Shown piece by piece: positions 45,345 to 56,547 of a stretch of DNA of 64,000 nt. Each line of letters starts with the position of its first letter. The stretch's first letter is position 1. A program made the position numbers and the translations under genes. Source of the stretch: Argopecten irradians (taxonomy: Eukaryota; Mollusca; Bivalvia; Pectinida; Pectinidae); the NCBI RefSeq assembly GCF_041381155.1, contig NC_091139.1, positions 4,712,383-4,776,382 on the forward strand. Reading direction: 5' to 3'. The notes under the pieces were generated by a model. That model saw only the letters and a list, made by a program, of their open reading frames with translations, had not been told where the DNA came from and ran no database searches.

Positions 45345-48300
45345 TCATCTTAACTTTTTCTCTTTCACTTTTGACTTTGTCGTTTTTGTCTGTGTTTGTG
45401 TCCCTTGTAATTTCTTCATTTTTTTCTCGTCACTTTTGGTCCTTGGTTGCCGTGACGAATTGTTCCTATTTGGTCCCTGATGTCCTAAGCCTTTCAGTGA
45501 CGTCATCAAACCTTCCTGTGTCTTGACCAATTCCTCTTTCTTAGTCCACAGCAATATGTTCACACCTGTTGATCAATTTACACCTGTAGTGTTACCAGGT
45601 AATCCCACAGGTAAAAGTAGCACGATCCTTGGATTTATTGATTCATTAAAACTTTAATGGGAGCATATTTTATAACATTTTTTTTTTTTTTTTTAACTAT
45701 CCCAGAGTTTATATTCAATGAATCAATATTATTGTCAATTTCACTCTTACTTATTTTTTGAAGTGGAGCGAGGATATGCATGTGAGAGTGATTGGATATG
45801 AATGAAGAATATCTAAGTGCATTTTTGTATACGTAGTAATCACTTCTTTACTTTTTTCTTCACCAGTACCAATGTCTGAATTTACAATATTTTTTTTTAC
45901 CAGTTTTACTACTTTAAGGGACATGATACACAAAGAGTCTGGAGATTATTTTAAACACAATACTGGATTTTAATTCTTAATAAATAGTTGATAAGTTTCC
46001 AGATAGATAATCTTATAATAACTTGAGTCGCAACTTAAAAACAAAGTTGATTACCAGTAATCAGATCATCACAACAAGATAATGGAATTTGTCAAGATGA
46101 GTAGAGGCATATTATCAATACCTGTATTGAAAAAGAGAGAAAAAAAATGCACTGTATATAACCCCCTCCCCCACGCCACTGAGCCGATCACCTCACCTCA
46201 CATGGTCACTACTGACGGAGGGTGATAAACCAAAGAAGAAGATATATGAAGACAGATTATGGGAAGGCTGCAGATGAGGAAGGGACCCTAATTACATCTG
46301 GTACACGAGACAGTACAGAAACAATAAGCAATTAGATCCTGTACACTTTAAAATGCATTAAGACATTCCAACACTATGTGAACTAAACTTACCCATTCCA
46401 GAAGCCAGGTAATTTCCATCATTGCTGAATTTATTTACCTACAATTGAAATCAACTTAAATAAAATGTGAACAACTAAAGAAGTTACTGAGGCCGAAATG
46501 GTTATTTTCTGGTACAAACATAAATTCAAATACATTGTTTTATTGGTTTAAGGTCCAATGATAATCAGGGTAATTTAAGAATATACCGTATCTGTTGGTA
46601 GAAGAAAGCCAGAGTAACTAGAGTAGAAAATCACTGATCAGTTGTCAGTACCTGGCAACTGCCCCAACTTGAAAACAAGAGGTGGAGGGTTTGTGGTAAT
46701 ATGACGGGACATCTGAAACACTTGCCTCCTAGATTCAAATAGCAATTTGCCACCACAATAAAGGAACACAAATTTTTCATCTCGGGAACAGAAACTACAG
46801 TCTAAAATCTGGAAGATTTCACAACACAAAAGCTTCCTCATAGGGATAAATACTTACACTGATTATTCCTGGAGCACTAGGATCATGCAGGCTACACACA
46901 GTATTTCCAGTGTCAGCATCAACAACATCAATTGTCCTTAGCTCTCCATCGTGGTATCCAGGGAAATTAGGGTCGGGATATCGTCCAATCACGGCCAGAT
47001 CTTGGAGTGGATGCCATGTTGCCTGCAGGAGTTAATGTTTTTGTTTTCTTATTCAAATTTTCATTCAAAGTCCAACTCTACTGAATTTATTATGTTGAAC
47101 ACAAGGCCCAAATCTACTGAATTTAATATGTTTAACACATAAACAAACTCTACTAAATTCTCTAATGAATTAATAATGTTTAACACAAAGTCCAACTCTA
47201 CAGATTTTATAATGTTAAACAGACATCCTACCTTTATAGGGGTCAAATGTCTGAAGAAGCGATGTGGATGCAGGATTGTCCTTTCAAGTCTCCAGTCTGG
47301 GGCTTGGTACACACGAACTTGGTTTTGTTGGTCAGTAGTGAGCAGACGACAGCCATCAGTTCTACTGAAGTATGCTAGAAATAGATATACCAGGTGAAAA
47401 ACTTGTGCATTTAGTAAAGGTGCATCAATCTATTCACAATGATTTAAATTCAAGTTTCAGACCTAAATCAAAAATATATACTTTGAATCACTTTTGTATG
47501 TTAGCTCAGAACTTGAAGTTTTTTTCTAGAAGACATTTAATTGACCATCTATAATTATAGGCAATGTACAGAAAAAGCTACCAGCTACTACAAAGTGACT
47601 TGTTTCTTCACAATGATGCATTTTTTTCACGGAAAAACAACAAGTTTACATGAACTGAAGATCTGATAATTTTGTGATCTGTATTCTCATCTGAAATCAA
47701 ATTCAAGGGACTTACTGATAATGTCCATCAATATTCAGGGGATGAATCAATCCTACCTACCAGAATTAACGGGCCGATCATGTTTAAGGAGTTGGAGGAC
47801 GCTTTTCCTGTCCCGCATCATACGGATATCCCAGAACATCACGGTCTGGTCTGTGGAGGAGGTACACAGGAGCCAGTCCTCACGGGGAGACAACTCTATG
47901 TTTGTCACTTTGTTCTTGTGTAGACGGAAATCAAACACCTGTAAGAAAGAAGAGAAATGATTCATATTTCCCATGCTTTACCCTAGATTATTTACGAACA
48001 GAAACATGTGTAAATAAATGTTCAACACCTGCAAAAGTAAGCCCCTTCCTCCCACATTCACTTTTTCCTTTCTTATTTTTTATGTGAACTATATGATAAC
48101 TGGAAAGTGTGTTCATGCCACTAGTAGTTATTTAAAGATTTAAGTTCATTTGACTCTCATGACCTTTATAAAAGTCAAGGTCATTCATTTGAACAGACTA
48201 TGTATCGTTTCATCACAGCAGGCTTGATGCAAGAGGCCTAATATTTGATCTCTTTATTTCTAAATTACTGACTTGGGTTCTCTTCATATTTTAACCCCTG

Positions 48301-50461
48301 TGATCTTGAATGAAAGTCAAGATTATTTACTGGTATTTGAACAAACATGGTAGCCCTTCATCCCAGCAAGCCCAATATCAGGTCTCTAGCATTTCAATTT
48401 ATTGAGAAGTGCTTTATAAAGTTTAGTCTATCTGCCCATCTTTACCTTAAATGTACAATATCACCTCCTAAATACCTGACAGACTTAGGGTTTTAATACC
48501 TTTTCCCCTTGGTCTGACAACATTTGAACATTGCCTATGTTGTCGCCAGCAACAACCATCTTCTTATCTTTATGGACATCCACACTGCAGTACCAGAAAC
48601 TGAAAAACAATGAAATGTTTCTTTACCAACTGTATCAATATCTTACAAATCAAACAATATCAAGTTTTAATCAATACCATTTATTGAGCAAGGACCATAC
48701 AAACAGACTGGAGACCAGAGGCTGAGGTTGATTATAGTTTTCAGAGCCCCATTTTTAATAATTTATCATATGCCACGTAACACAGTGTCAGGAAAATGAA
48801 TATTTTGTGTCAATACATAACACCGGAACACATCTGTAGCTGAAATATTCCCTCTGGTTTTCCCCCTTGTAATTGGAAACCAGCAGCCATGCTAAGATGA
48901 AAGTGTCCTTTTACACCAGACAAAGATAAGGACTCAGTTTCTAGATGTTTAATATAAACTTATACATGTACTTATGAGAGTCCAGAGTATGACAACACAC
49001 CAAATTATTCTCTATCACCAGAAGTTTCAGATAAACTTACTCGTGACAATTGAGTGTATCAGCCAGTACCCTTGACTGTCGACCTTCAAAGTCATGTAAT
49101 GTGACCCGCCCGTCTACTGCTGCAGACAACACCATATTACTGTTGTAGGGCCAAAACTTCAACGCGTTGATAATTCCTCCAGGCCCAATCTTTTAAAAAC
49201 AGATGATATAAAAGACAACAGGTTATTACATGTTGTTTACCTTTAGCAACGACAAAATCATACTTATCTTCATCAACTTTGCTGGAAATGAATATGAATG
49301 ATAATTTTTTCAACTATATAACTATTACCTTTAGTTGCCCAAAAAGCAATTAATTTGGAAATATATTTTGAAAAGGCTACCAAAATGGTAAATTTAGGAT
49401 ACCTCAAGAATTTTTATAAATGTACGAAAATTCAACAGAACATGCAACCTCATTATTGTATTTTGGCACAAAATATCTGGGATGAAATTTACTGAAATAC
49501 CACAAACTGTACATTCACAGATAATAATAGAAATGTTAAATGGGCACATGTGATGTTTTGTTTGAATAAATACCCCTTGAATAAATTTCTCATTGTTGAA
49601 GTGCTGTGTGTCCCACAACATGATGTCCCCTCCCTTAGATCCAATGGCTACCACATGTGGATTGACAGGGTGCCACACAATAGCAGTGACCCGACGGTCA
49701 AATGGGCTAGCTGTCCGACAAAGCTGCATGTCCGAAATCTGACTGACCACTGGCCTAGACAAACTCTGGAAAAAGAAAAGGCTACATGAATAACATAATT
49801 CAATTTCTTCTTTAGTTAATTGTCTGAAGAGTTCAATGGCTAGCACTAAGCAGTCAGAGAATAGTATCAGTTTGAGGCTAACTATGTTTCAATGTACGAT
49901 GACAGTACAAAAAACATTGTATCATGAAATATCTGCAAATTAATACACAGTTTGCAAGTGACTAAATTAAAAGCAAAGAATATGTGAACCTGAGTAACTT
50001 TTCTGAATATTTTTGCTATAAAAAATCAATTATTTTTTGCAGATAAAATGTTTTATGTTTGTAATTATTTAAACAATAAAATTTTCATAAATCTATTTTG
50101 CAATATTATAGCTACATAAGGTATTATCTTATGGATACAATTTTAGTGACTTTTTAATGTCCAGCTGCAAAAGTGAATCATTCACTGTTTGTCCTACAAA
50201 ATAACCAGTAAGCTATATGATTGTTTCCAAAATACAAACCTGTGTTAAAGTTCGACTACAATGGTTTCCCCAAGCATACTGCTGGAGACAATGTACAATA
50301 TTCTTGCTTCTGTATTCTACTGGTGTATACACGGTACCAAGTTTTAGAGCATGTTGCCTAGGTTTAAAATCAAAGCATGAGTTATTTCCCTTTTCACACA
50401 GATGACTGTTTATTTTTCCCGAACTTCGTTCATCAGGTTTTTCTGTCGGATTTGACTCCAT
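45345..50461 (-). CDS. DDB2: DNA damage-binding protein 2 (DDB2/XPE), nine coding exons
   Basis: DDB2 binds UV lesions as a subunit of the DDB1-CUL4 ubiquitin ligase in nucleotide-excision repair. Exons in transcript order: 50461-50240, 49765-49574, 49189-49041, 48599-48500, 47938-47761, 47374-47232, 47022-46858, 46438-46393, 45565-45345. They total 1416 nt (471 aa), with GT/AG at all junctions. Family signatures: [13 protein letters not shown] (95-107), [10 protein letters not shown] (116-125), GDNIGNV (206-212), [12 protein letters not shown] ending in Arg260 (the DDB1-contact WDxR motif, R273 in human), the lesion hairpin [11 protein letters not shown] (318-328), GRYPDPNF and ASGMGVNILLW. 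The Lys-rich tail (about 440-471) extends beyond human DDB2 (427 aa). An upstream ATG at 50636 opens a basic N-terminus but is out of frame with this ORF, so the true start is uncertain. Confidence 0.93.
47066..47221. repeat. Intronic minisatellite in DDB2, about 40-bp units
   Basis: About four imperfect units contain CAAAGTCCAACTCTACTGAA and TTTATTATGTTGAACACA. They lie between coding exons 6 and 7 of DDB2. Phase-varying open frames across the array encode a repeated [14 protein letters not shown] peptide and are not taken as coding. Confidence 0.8.
48130..48430 (+). repeat. AAGGTCA-type degenerate repeat in a DDB2 intron
   Basis: Two units contain GACCTTTATAAAAGTCAAGG, TCATTCATTTGAACA, CATCACAGCA(G) and CCTAATATTTGATCTCT. 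They match the family at 44300-45010. Confidence 0.55.
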
Positions 50462-50495
50462 TTTAGTTTCCTGCAGGACATTCTTTGGTTGGTCA

Positions 50496-50636
50496 TCAAA
50501 AACTACTTTGGGTTTGTGATTTCTTCATTCGCTTTGAAAGACGTTTTGCATATGTCTCTGGCTTCATATCCACAATATTTTCATTTCTGTCAATAGCTTG
50601 TCCTTTCGCAGATCGAAGTCGCCTTTTTGTAGCCAT
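50496..50636 (-). CDS. Upstream 46-codon ORF at the DDB2 5' end (possible true N-terminus)
   Basis: ATG at 50636 (context CAGAATGG) opens MATKRRLRSAKGQ, a basic start resembling the NLS-like beginning expected for DDB2, and ends at TGA 50496-50498. In the frame of the main DDB2 ORF, open sequence VVFDDQPKNVLQETK leads into MESNPTEK, with its nearest upstream stop near 50527. A single-base indel between about 50500 and 50530 would link the two frames. Alternatives are a real uORF, with DDB2 starting at 50461, or an assembly error. A 3' splice site (TTTTCCCAG at 50649-50657) lies just upstream of the ATG, which suggests a preceding non-coding exon. Confidence 0.5.
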   Translation of the reverse strand: MATKRRLRSAKGQAIDRNENIVDMKPETYAKRLSKRMKKSQTQSSF

Positions 50637-51027
50637 TCTGATCTTGTTCTGGGAAAACAAAAGAATTTCTTATACAAGAGGTCTTAATGGTCACCTGACT
50701 ATAGTGCTACAGTGTATAATACATGTATATATATGTACAACATAGGAGAAGTATACAGTATGGGAGCAAAATTAGTTTTTGATATATTTGACCACTATGA
50801 TTGAACTTAGGTCAAGGTCATTAAATTTAACAAAACTTTGAAATATATTTTATCTATTACTTGTACTACACGGGCCCATATATCCGAGTATTTTTAAGCC
50901 TTTAATATATGGAGACTTACATTTGTTTTCTACCATACTCGATACCAGGTAAGCACAACAGCGGGGCACTGTAAAAAATTTGAGAGCAAATATGAGGAGG
51001 GTGCATTAATAGAAACAAAATTTTGAC

Positions 51028-51190
51028 TAGCCTTCCATTATAATTATTGTAAATAAGTAAGACCTAAACTCAATGTGCAAATTGCAATTCATTAAGGAAC
51101 CAACACAGTTTTCAATTTTTTCAGTCTGATTTAATTTGAACGTCATGTGAAATTGAATGGGGGCAGCTTATTGAGTCGGATACGGTATAT
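51028..51190 (+). repeat. Dispersed repeat, copy 2 of the 5555-5760 family
   Basis: GACTAGCCTTCCAT, TTTTTTCAGTCTG and GTGAAATTGAATGGGGGCAGCTTATTG align in order with the copy at 5555-5760. It lies in the probable 5' UTR intron of DDB2. Confidence 0.5.
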
Positions 51191-51706
51191 TAATTTGGTC
51201 TTTTATTGGGTCTATATTAACTAACTAGTGTGCTAAATCACAACTTGTCTACCATGTTCTGCATCTGTTGACTATAGACTTGCCGTATTGTATAGCTACA
51301 TATTACACTACCGTTTATCTTTGTTACGAAAAAGATATCGGCATTCTGGATCATGTCTTAGCCTAACGTTTGGTACAACAATGTTTTATCGAGTTTATAC
51401 ATGTTATACTACGATCTGTTCTCATCTGCTTGGGCCCTTATGATTTAGATAATATGTCCACATATTTGTTAATTTATATGGGCTCTTCTTCAGAATTGAT
51501 AAACATTGTTAATTTAGACGAAGATGATCATCTATCTAGGTTTTACAGGTCGCTACAAACTTGTTATTCGAACTGGTTGGGTTTAGGGACTACAGACTAC
51601 ATCAGCTGCTAAGAGATAGCATTTGAATCAGCGAATATGAGCACGTGGGTTTAGGCCAGTTGAACATATTGTTCTAAAACGATCACATAGTTAAACGTAT
51701 ACTTAC

Positions 51707-51830
51707 ATTTTACTTCCGACTTACTCCCTACTTAGCGTATTCAATGTTTACATGGCCACATGTAAATGTTATGAAACTTTCGCGGTTTATGCAGGGAATC
51801 ATGGGAAATGAAGCCTTCCGATATAACTAT
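51707..51830 (-). promoter_or_regulatory. Candidate DDB2 promoter and non-coding first exon
   Basis: On the minus strand, AAAT|GTAAGTAT gives a strong 5' splice site with its exon edge at 51707. It would pair with the 3' splice site at 50649 (about 1.06-kb intron). Just upstream are CGGAAGT (ETS-like core, 51713-51719) and TTTCCCATGATTCCC (about 51795-51810), resembling conserved vertebrate promoter motifs of the TTCCCA type. No TATA box is seen. The transcription start is not determined. Confidence 0.35.
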
Positions 51831-52325
51831 AGACGAGGTGTTCCGAATACTAACTAATGCAAAAGCCTAGTAAACTTGCATTGATTTTTTTATATCTGGA
51901 ATAAACGGTGATATGAGATGCATAAAGAAAAAAGTGCTGAGGATAATTCATATAAAATTCTTAATTCGCGTTAAAATATGCATACATATATTCTTCAAAC
52001 ACTAGCATCATACATGTACATGTACAATGCAATTTAGTTTATAATCGTGAAAGCTATACGTATAAGTACAAAGGATAAGACAGAAAAAGTGAATTCGAGT
52101 CGCCTTCCCTTCAAATGCAATTGATTCAAAACCGAAAAGAAACAAATTAAATCTAAAAAGATGGTTTCAAAATAAAATAATTAGGTCCCGTCAAGGACGT
52201 ATAAATCCTTGGTCCCGTGGATTCACACAGTTTGCCAACTTCGCTAGAGTATGGTTGTTAAGGCAAAATTTTCTCCGATGAATTAAAAAAAAAAATAGGG
52301 GGTATCCATGATAGCTCAATGTCAA

Positions 52326-52668
52326 TTAAAGTGAATAGTCGGGCAAAGAAAACCAGTCTAAATGCGTTCATTGGCCTTCCAAAAGTTTTCACATATTAAT
52401 ACGACGGTCAAGTTCTGCTTAGTTTCCCAGTTCTGACCATTAAAGTAAAGAAAAGTGAAAGCATTGAAAGCGAGGCTGTTGAATGTAAACACGGACACAG
52501 TGAGCCGGGAGGACGTTTTAGAATTCCCATACTTTAAATTAATTTCTTCGTACGCAGACAGATTTTGACGAGAGATTTTATTTTTCCATTTCATAAGAAC
52601 TTTATACTGGATATATTCACACCATTTTTAACCGACATTAGCCATCCTTGCCCGATTGTTCACTTTAA
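52326..52668. mobile_element. 343-bp MITE-like element with about 21-bp TIRs
   Basis: The left end TTAAAGTGAATAGTCGGGCAA and the right end TTGCCCGATTGTTCACTTTAA are inverted copies differing at three positions. The interior is AT-rich. A minus-strand ORF at 52358-52594 has no recognisable domain. No transposase is present. Target-site duplications are not clear. Confidence 0.75.
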
Positions 52669-52679
52669 CTAAATAAATA

Positions 52680-54100
52680 TCCAACACAAAGGAAAAATGT
52701 CGGGAAAACATGACGGATGATTTTAAAAAACACGCGCATGGTAATACAAGTGTCCCAATTCTGGTATTTGACCATTAGAAGTTGCGAGTGAAATAGAAAC
52801 ACGCGCGTACATGTACGTTCGACGCCTTGGTCAATCATGATAATGTCTATATTAAATACACTGTAAAATTAATCGTGTCTCGAGTTCATTTGATAATAGG
52901 CATTGTCATGGCAGGCGGTGTCGATCGTCATGTATATTATAATTAACGGGCCTGGCGGTCAAGCAGGTCTATACTGAAGTTCCAACGAGAGCACTGGACA
53001 CAAGAGACTGTAGTTTATAGGAATCATTGGAATTTTGTCCGTGTAACGGATTTCAAATTTCTACCAAAGGAAATGGATTTATAGGGTTGACATATTATAG
53101 TTCATTGCGTTACGGTAATGGGTGTTATAGGAGGAGAAAGGGCGGGAAACGAAACAAACGGAAGTACAAGTTTATGGAAATCATTTAAAAACTCTCGCAC
53201 TTACAAAGTAAATAGTTGGTTGGTGAAATGGATCTCTGCTATTTACGTTGCGATATAGTTTTCTAGCTGTGTCTGTTATTGTTGTTATCATTTTAAAGAA
53301 TATTTCTGGATAAACAAAATAAGATTTAAGAAAAAATAAAAATCCTTCGAAAGTTTAAAAAAAAGGCTAATCTTATTCATTTGGTAAGTAATTTCATTTG
53401 CACAGAGTATACCATTCATAACTATTATTTGAAACAATTTACTTTCTCCAAGTGCAATGTGAACAATTGAAAAACGATCTCGAACGTCGCCATGTTGCAT
53501 CATTTATTATATTGTGAATATACACGAGAAGGATATTATAATTGTACATATACATGTAGCTCAAGTTTTAATACATTATTTTAAATCAAACAAATGCACG
53601 TTCTTTTTGTCACAAACGATCCCGTATTTTATGTATTGTTTGGCCGTTTATAAATGACCTTTTGGCCTTTACGTCTTGATACTTTAAAATATGTTAGCTT
53701 TATTTTTATGATGACGGTACCATCTGATAAGGGCATTGAAATGACAGCGATGAGAATCAAACCCAGACAACCCATATGTGTTGTATATTAAAAACTACAT
53801 GTACCTATATTATAGTGATACATTCAACTCGGCAAAATTTGAGGCATAGCGCCTTTCTTCATCACAAAAATAACCATCAAATAGAAATATTTGACATTCA
53901 TAAGTAGGCATTTCTTGTAGGTCTACGCGCTATAATTCGTATACATGTAAAATATAGCCGTGAGAATTGAGGAAATAATTGCGGCTGCGCAGATATGAAC
54001 GCGGTGGCTACAGTTATGCCGTTTGCTACTAGTGTTGAGATATGATGTACATTACCAATGAAATTGATTATGAAACTAAACCTGTATCATGTGATTCGGG
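52680..54100. other. Intergenic stretch, nothing recognised
   Basis: AT-rich DNA without recognisable exons or repeats. Confidence 0.4.
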
Positions 54101-54190
54101 TGGGATTATATATAGATGCAGCGAGAGGACGGCCAGACCACCAGGATGACCACCAGACTATCAGTTAGTACTGACCTACGTGTGAACTAT
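54100..54190 (+). promoter_or_regulatory. Possible TATA-type promoter, no gene identified
   Basis: GGTGGGATTATATATAGATG carries a TATATATA box. The more GC-rich text that follows (GCAGCGAGAGGACGGCCAG) could be a transcription start region. No downstream coding exon is recognised on this strand within the window, so this could be chance. Confidence 0.2.
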
Positions 54191-55563
54191 TGTTACTAAA
54201 CCCAGTATATCTACCCAGTATATATACCGATAAGTTGAGATAATATGATGTGTATTGGTCTCTAACTTCACTGAAGCTGCAATCTGTTGATCTTGTTATT
54301 TTGTGAAGTGGATCTTTAATTTGTCGGATTTTAAACATTGTTCTTTCCTACAAAAAGGTTTGTACATCTCTGTATTGCAGTCTGCACTGTAGTTAATCTT
54401 AATTGTGTGTAGATTTTAAAATAGTTTTCATTTGATACATTTATCTAAATATTGACTCACAAACATTTACGTCATTCAATTTTTTTTTCTTTTTCTTTTT
54501 TAAATAATCAGTTATTCATCAAAATATATGGCAAATGTTGTTTTTCAAGAAAAATGACAGATATATGTCAGGATTAGATTTCTAATAATTATTAACATTA
54601 GCGTAGAATAAAAAAAGAAAGTTTTGCGCGACCTTGCTTAGTCTTGCATGTGTAATCATTAAAAATATATTGTTAGGCATAATTTTGCAAAAAGTAACCT
54701 TACCTAACTGTGTGACATTCAAAAATACATATTATGTCACGTGTCAATGTAAAGTATATTGTTTTATTGACAACACGCCTGGACATGGTTGATATCTACT
54801 GAAAATAGTAACAGAGGATAATCAAGGTGTACTGAAAGGTTTGAAAACGCTAAAAAGTTGCAAAACGATATATGTAGCTAAGTAATAGATGTAAATATTC
54901 TTAAACAATTCATATCGTATAAATAGCACCTCAGGCAGAATCGGATAACACATGCTACGAAACTCGTTGATGAAAACGTAAAATGGAATGGTAAAAGTGA
55001 ACTTATTGTCTATCATTAGTGAATTTTGCGAATTGCCAATTTGAACTTGCAAAATACAGAAACGAGAAACGACAGCTATCATCATTAACCAGCTTCATAT
55101 TAGATCTTAATGCCAGAAGTGTCGATGTAGATAAATATATCTGATTAATGTTTACCAAAACATGATAATTGGCGGGAATGTGTCGATACATTATCAGGTG
55201 GTATGTTCGATGCCCTGACCGACTATAGAATTCCGATAGTGACTTAAATATACCCGCGGCATTCTCACGTGGCTTTGACCATCTGCCTAGGTCAGATCCC
55301 AATACACACTGACCGGAAGTGCTGACCACTAGTTGTCGATATAAAATGATACGGACTGCCTTACATAACAGATTTGCATATTTTATGAAATAATAGTTCT
55401 ATAGTGTCCTCGAAGGGATGCTAAATCCCAGCATTGTCATAGGAATTATTAAGTTTACTGGTTTTACGTCACATACACATACTGGTCACTTGAACTACCA
55501 ACGTGAATTTTGAAATTATGTTCTCTAGAAGTAGATGGTGGCTAGTTATATATACCCTAAACA

Positions 55564-55740
55564 GGCGCGGATCCAAGGGGGGGTGGACCCGGCGTACGCC
55601 CCCCCTAAAATAGGAGAGAAAAAAAAAAGAAAAAGGAAAAAGAAGGGAAAAAGAAAGAGGGGAAGGAAGGAAAAGAAGGAAGAAAGAAAAAAAAAAGAGG
55701 GAGAAAGGGAAAAAATTAAGGAATTAGATAAAGAGTGAGA
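55564..55740 (+). repeat. GGATCC/GGGGG repeat end plus polypurine tract
   Basis: A short GC-rich segment (GGCGCGGATCCAAGGGGGGG, then GCGTACGCCCCCCC) has two opposed G/C runs and resembles a transposon terminus. It leads directly into about 125 bp of almost pure A/G (55615-55740). Lys/Glu-rich and Phe/Ser-rich ORFs here are low-complexity artefacts. Confidence 0.6.
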
Positions 55741-56547
55741 ATTAGACAGAAAGCTCCATTTCCTACCTTTACCGTTTGATGTTATCATTTTAAAATCTAA
55801 ATGTATTCGACTTTGTGGTACATACATGCATGAACATACTTGTATCCAGGCACAATGGAATAATATATATTTTTTTTTCGTGTAAGTTAAGGTTTTATCT
55901 CCATCGCTTAAAAGGTACAATGTAAATCCCCTTCAAGTATTTACTTTTTCAAAAAAAAAAAACCCGATAAAATCCCAATATATTAGATAATTTATTGTCA
56001 TTAATATTCAATATTGACAGGTTATATCTCGATATCCTTAGCAATAAAAGAAAAGGGGGGAGGGGTGGGTGGAAGGAATTGTAGCTGGCCATGAGTCTTC
56101 GCTGGTTGACTATATGTCATGCCCTTCGTTTTCCAGGTTGTAAATGATATATTACACATTTTTGAATCAGCATTAAAGTCCTGTATTAAATCCGACTATC
56201 AATTCACAAATGTGTGCGTACTTTCAAAACGCCAGTTACAAGATCACTACTGACGCCGAATGCTTCTAGAAGCCTTTTATTTGTCCTAAGAAAATGTGTG
56301 TAAAGAAAAAAGTGGAATGCGACAGAAAATGAGAGCTTCTAGGGTCTGGGTGCACCCCATGGCCAGATGCCTTCCTTTTTTGTTTCAATAAAAACATATC
56401 TTAACGATAATGTTATAAGATAGGCAAACGATGTTAAAAAAATTAATGCACATGACAAAAGGCTCCCTATTAGAAAACAGGATGATAGCAATGGTTCCTG
56501 GCACCGTATGGCCAGTAGACGTAGAACTTTCACCGTTTTGGTCAACA

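Noticed and set aside
54822..55329. Minus-strand ORFs of 87 and 108 codons
   Set aside because: No recognised domain, different overlapping frames, AT-rich codon use and no splice signals in sensible positions.
55535..55920. Lys/Glu-rich plus ORF and Phe/Ser-rich minus ORF
   Set aside because: Both are translations of one polypurine/polypyrimidine tract.
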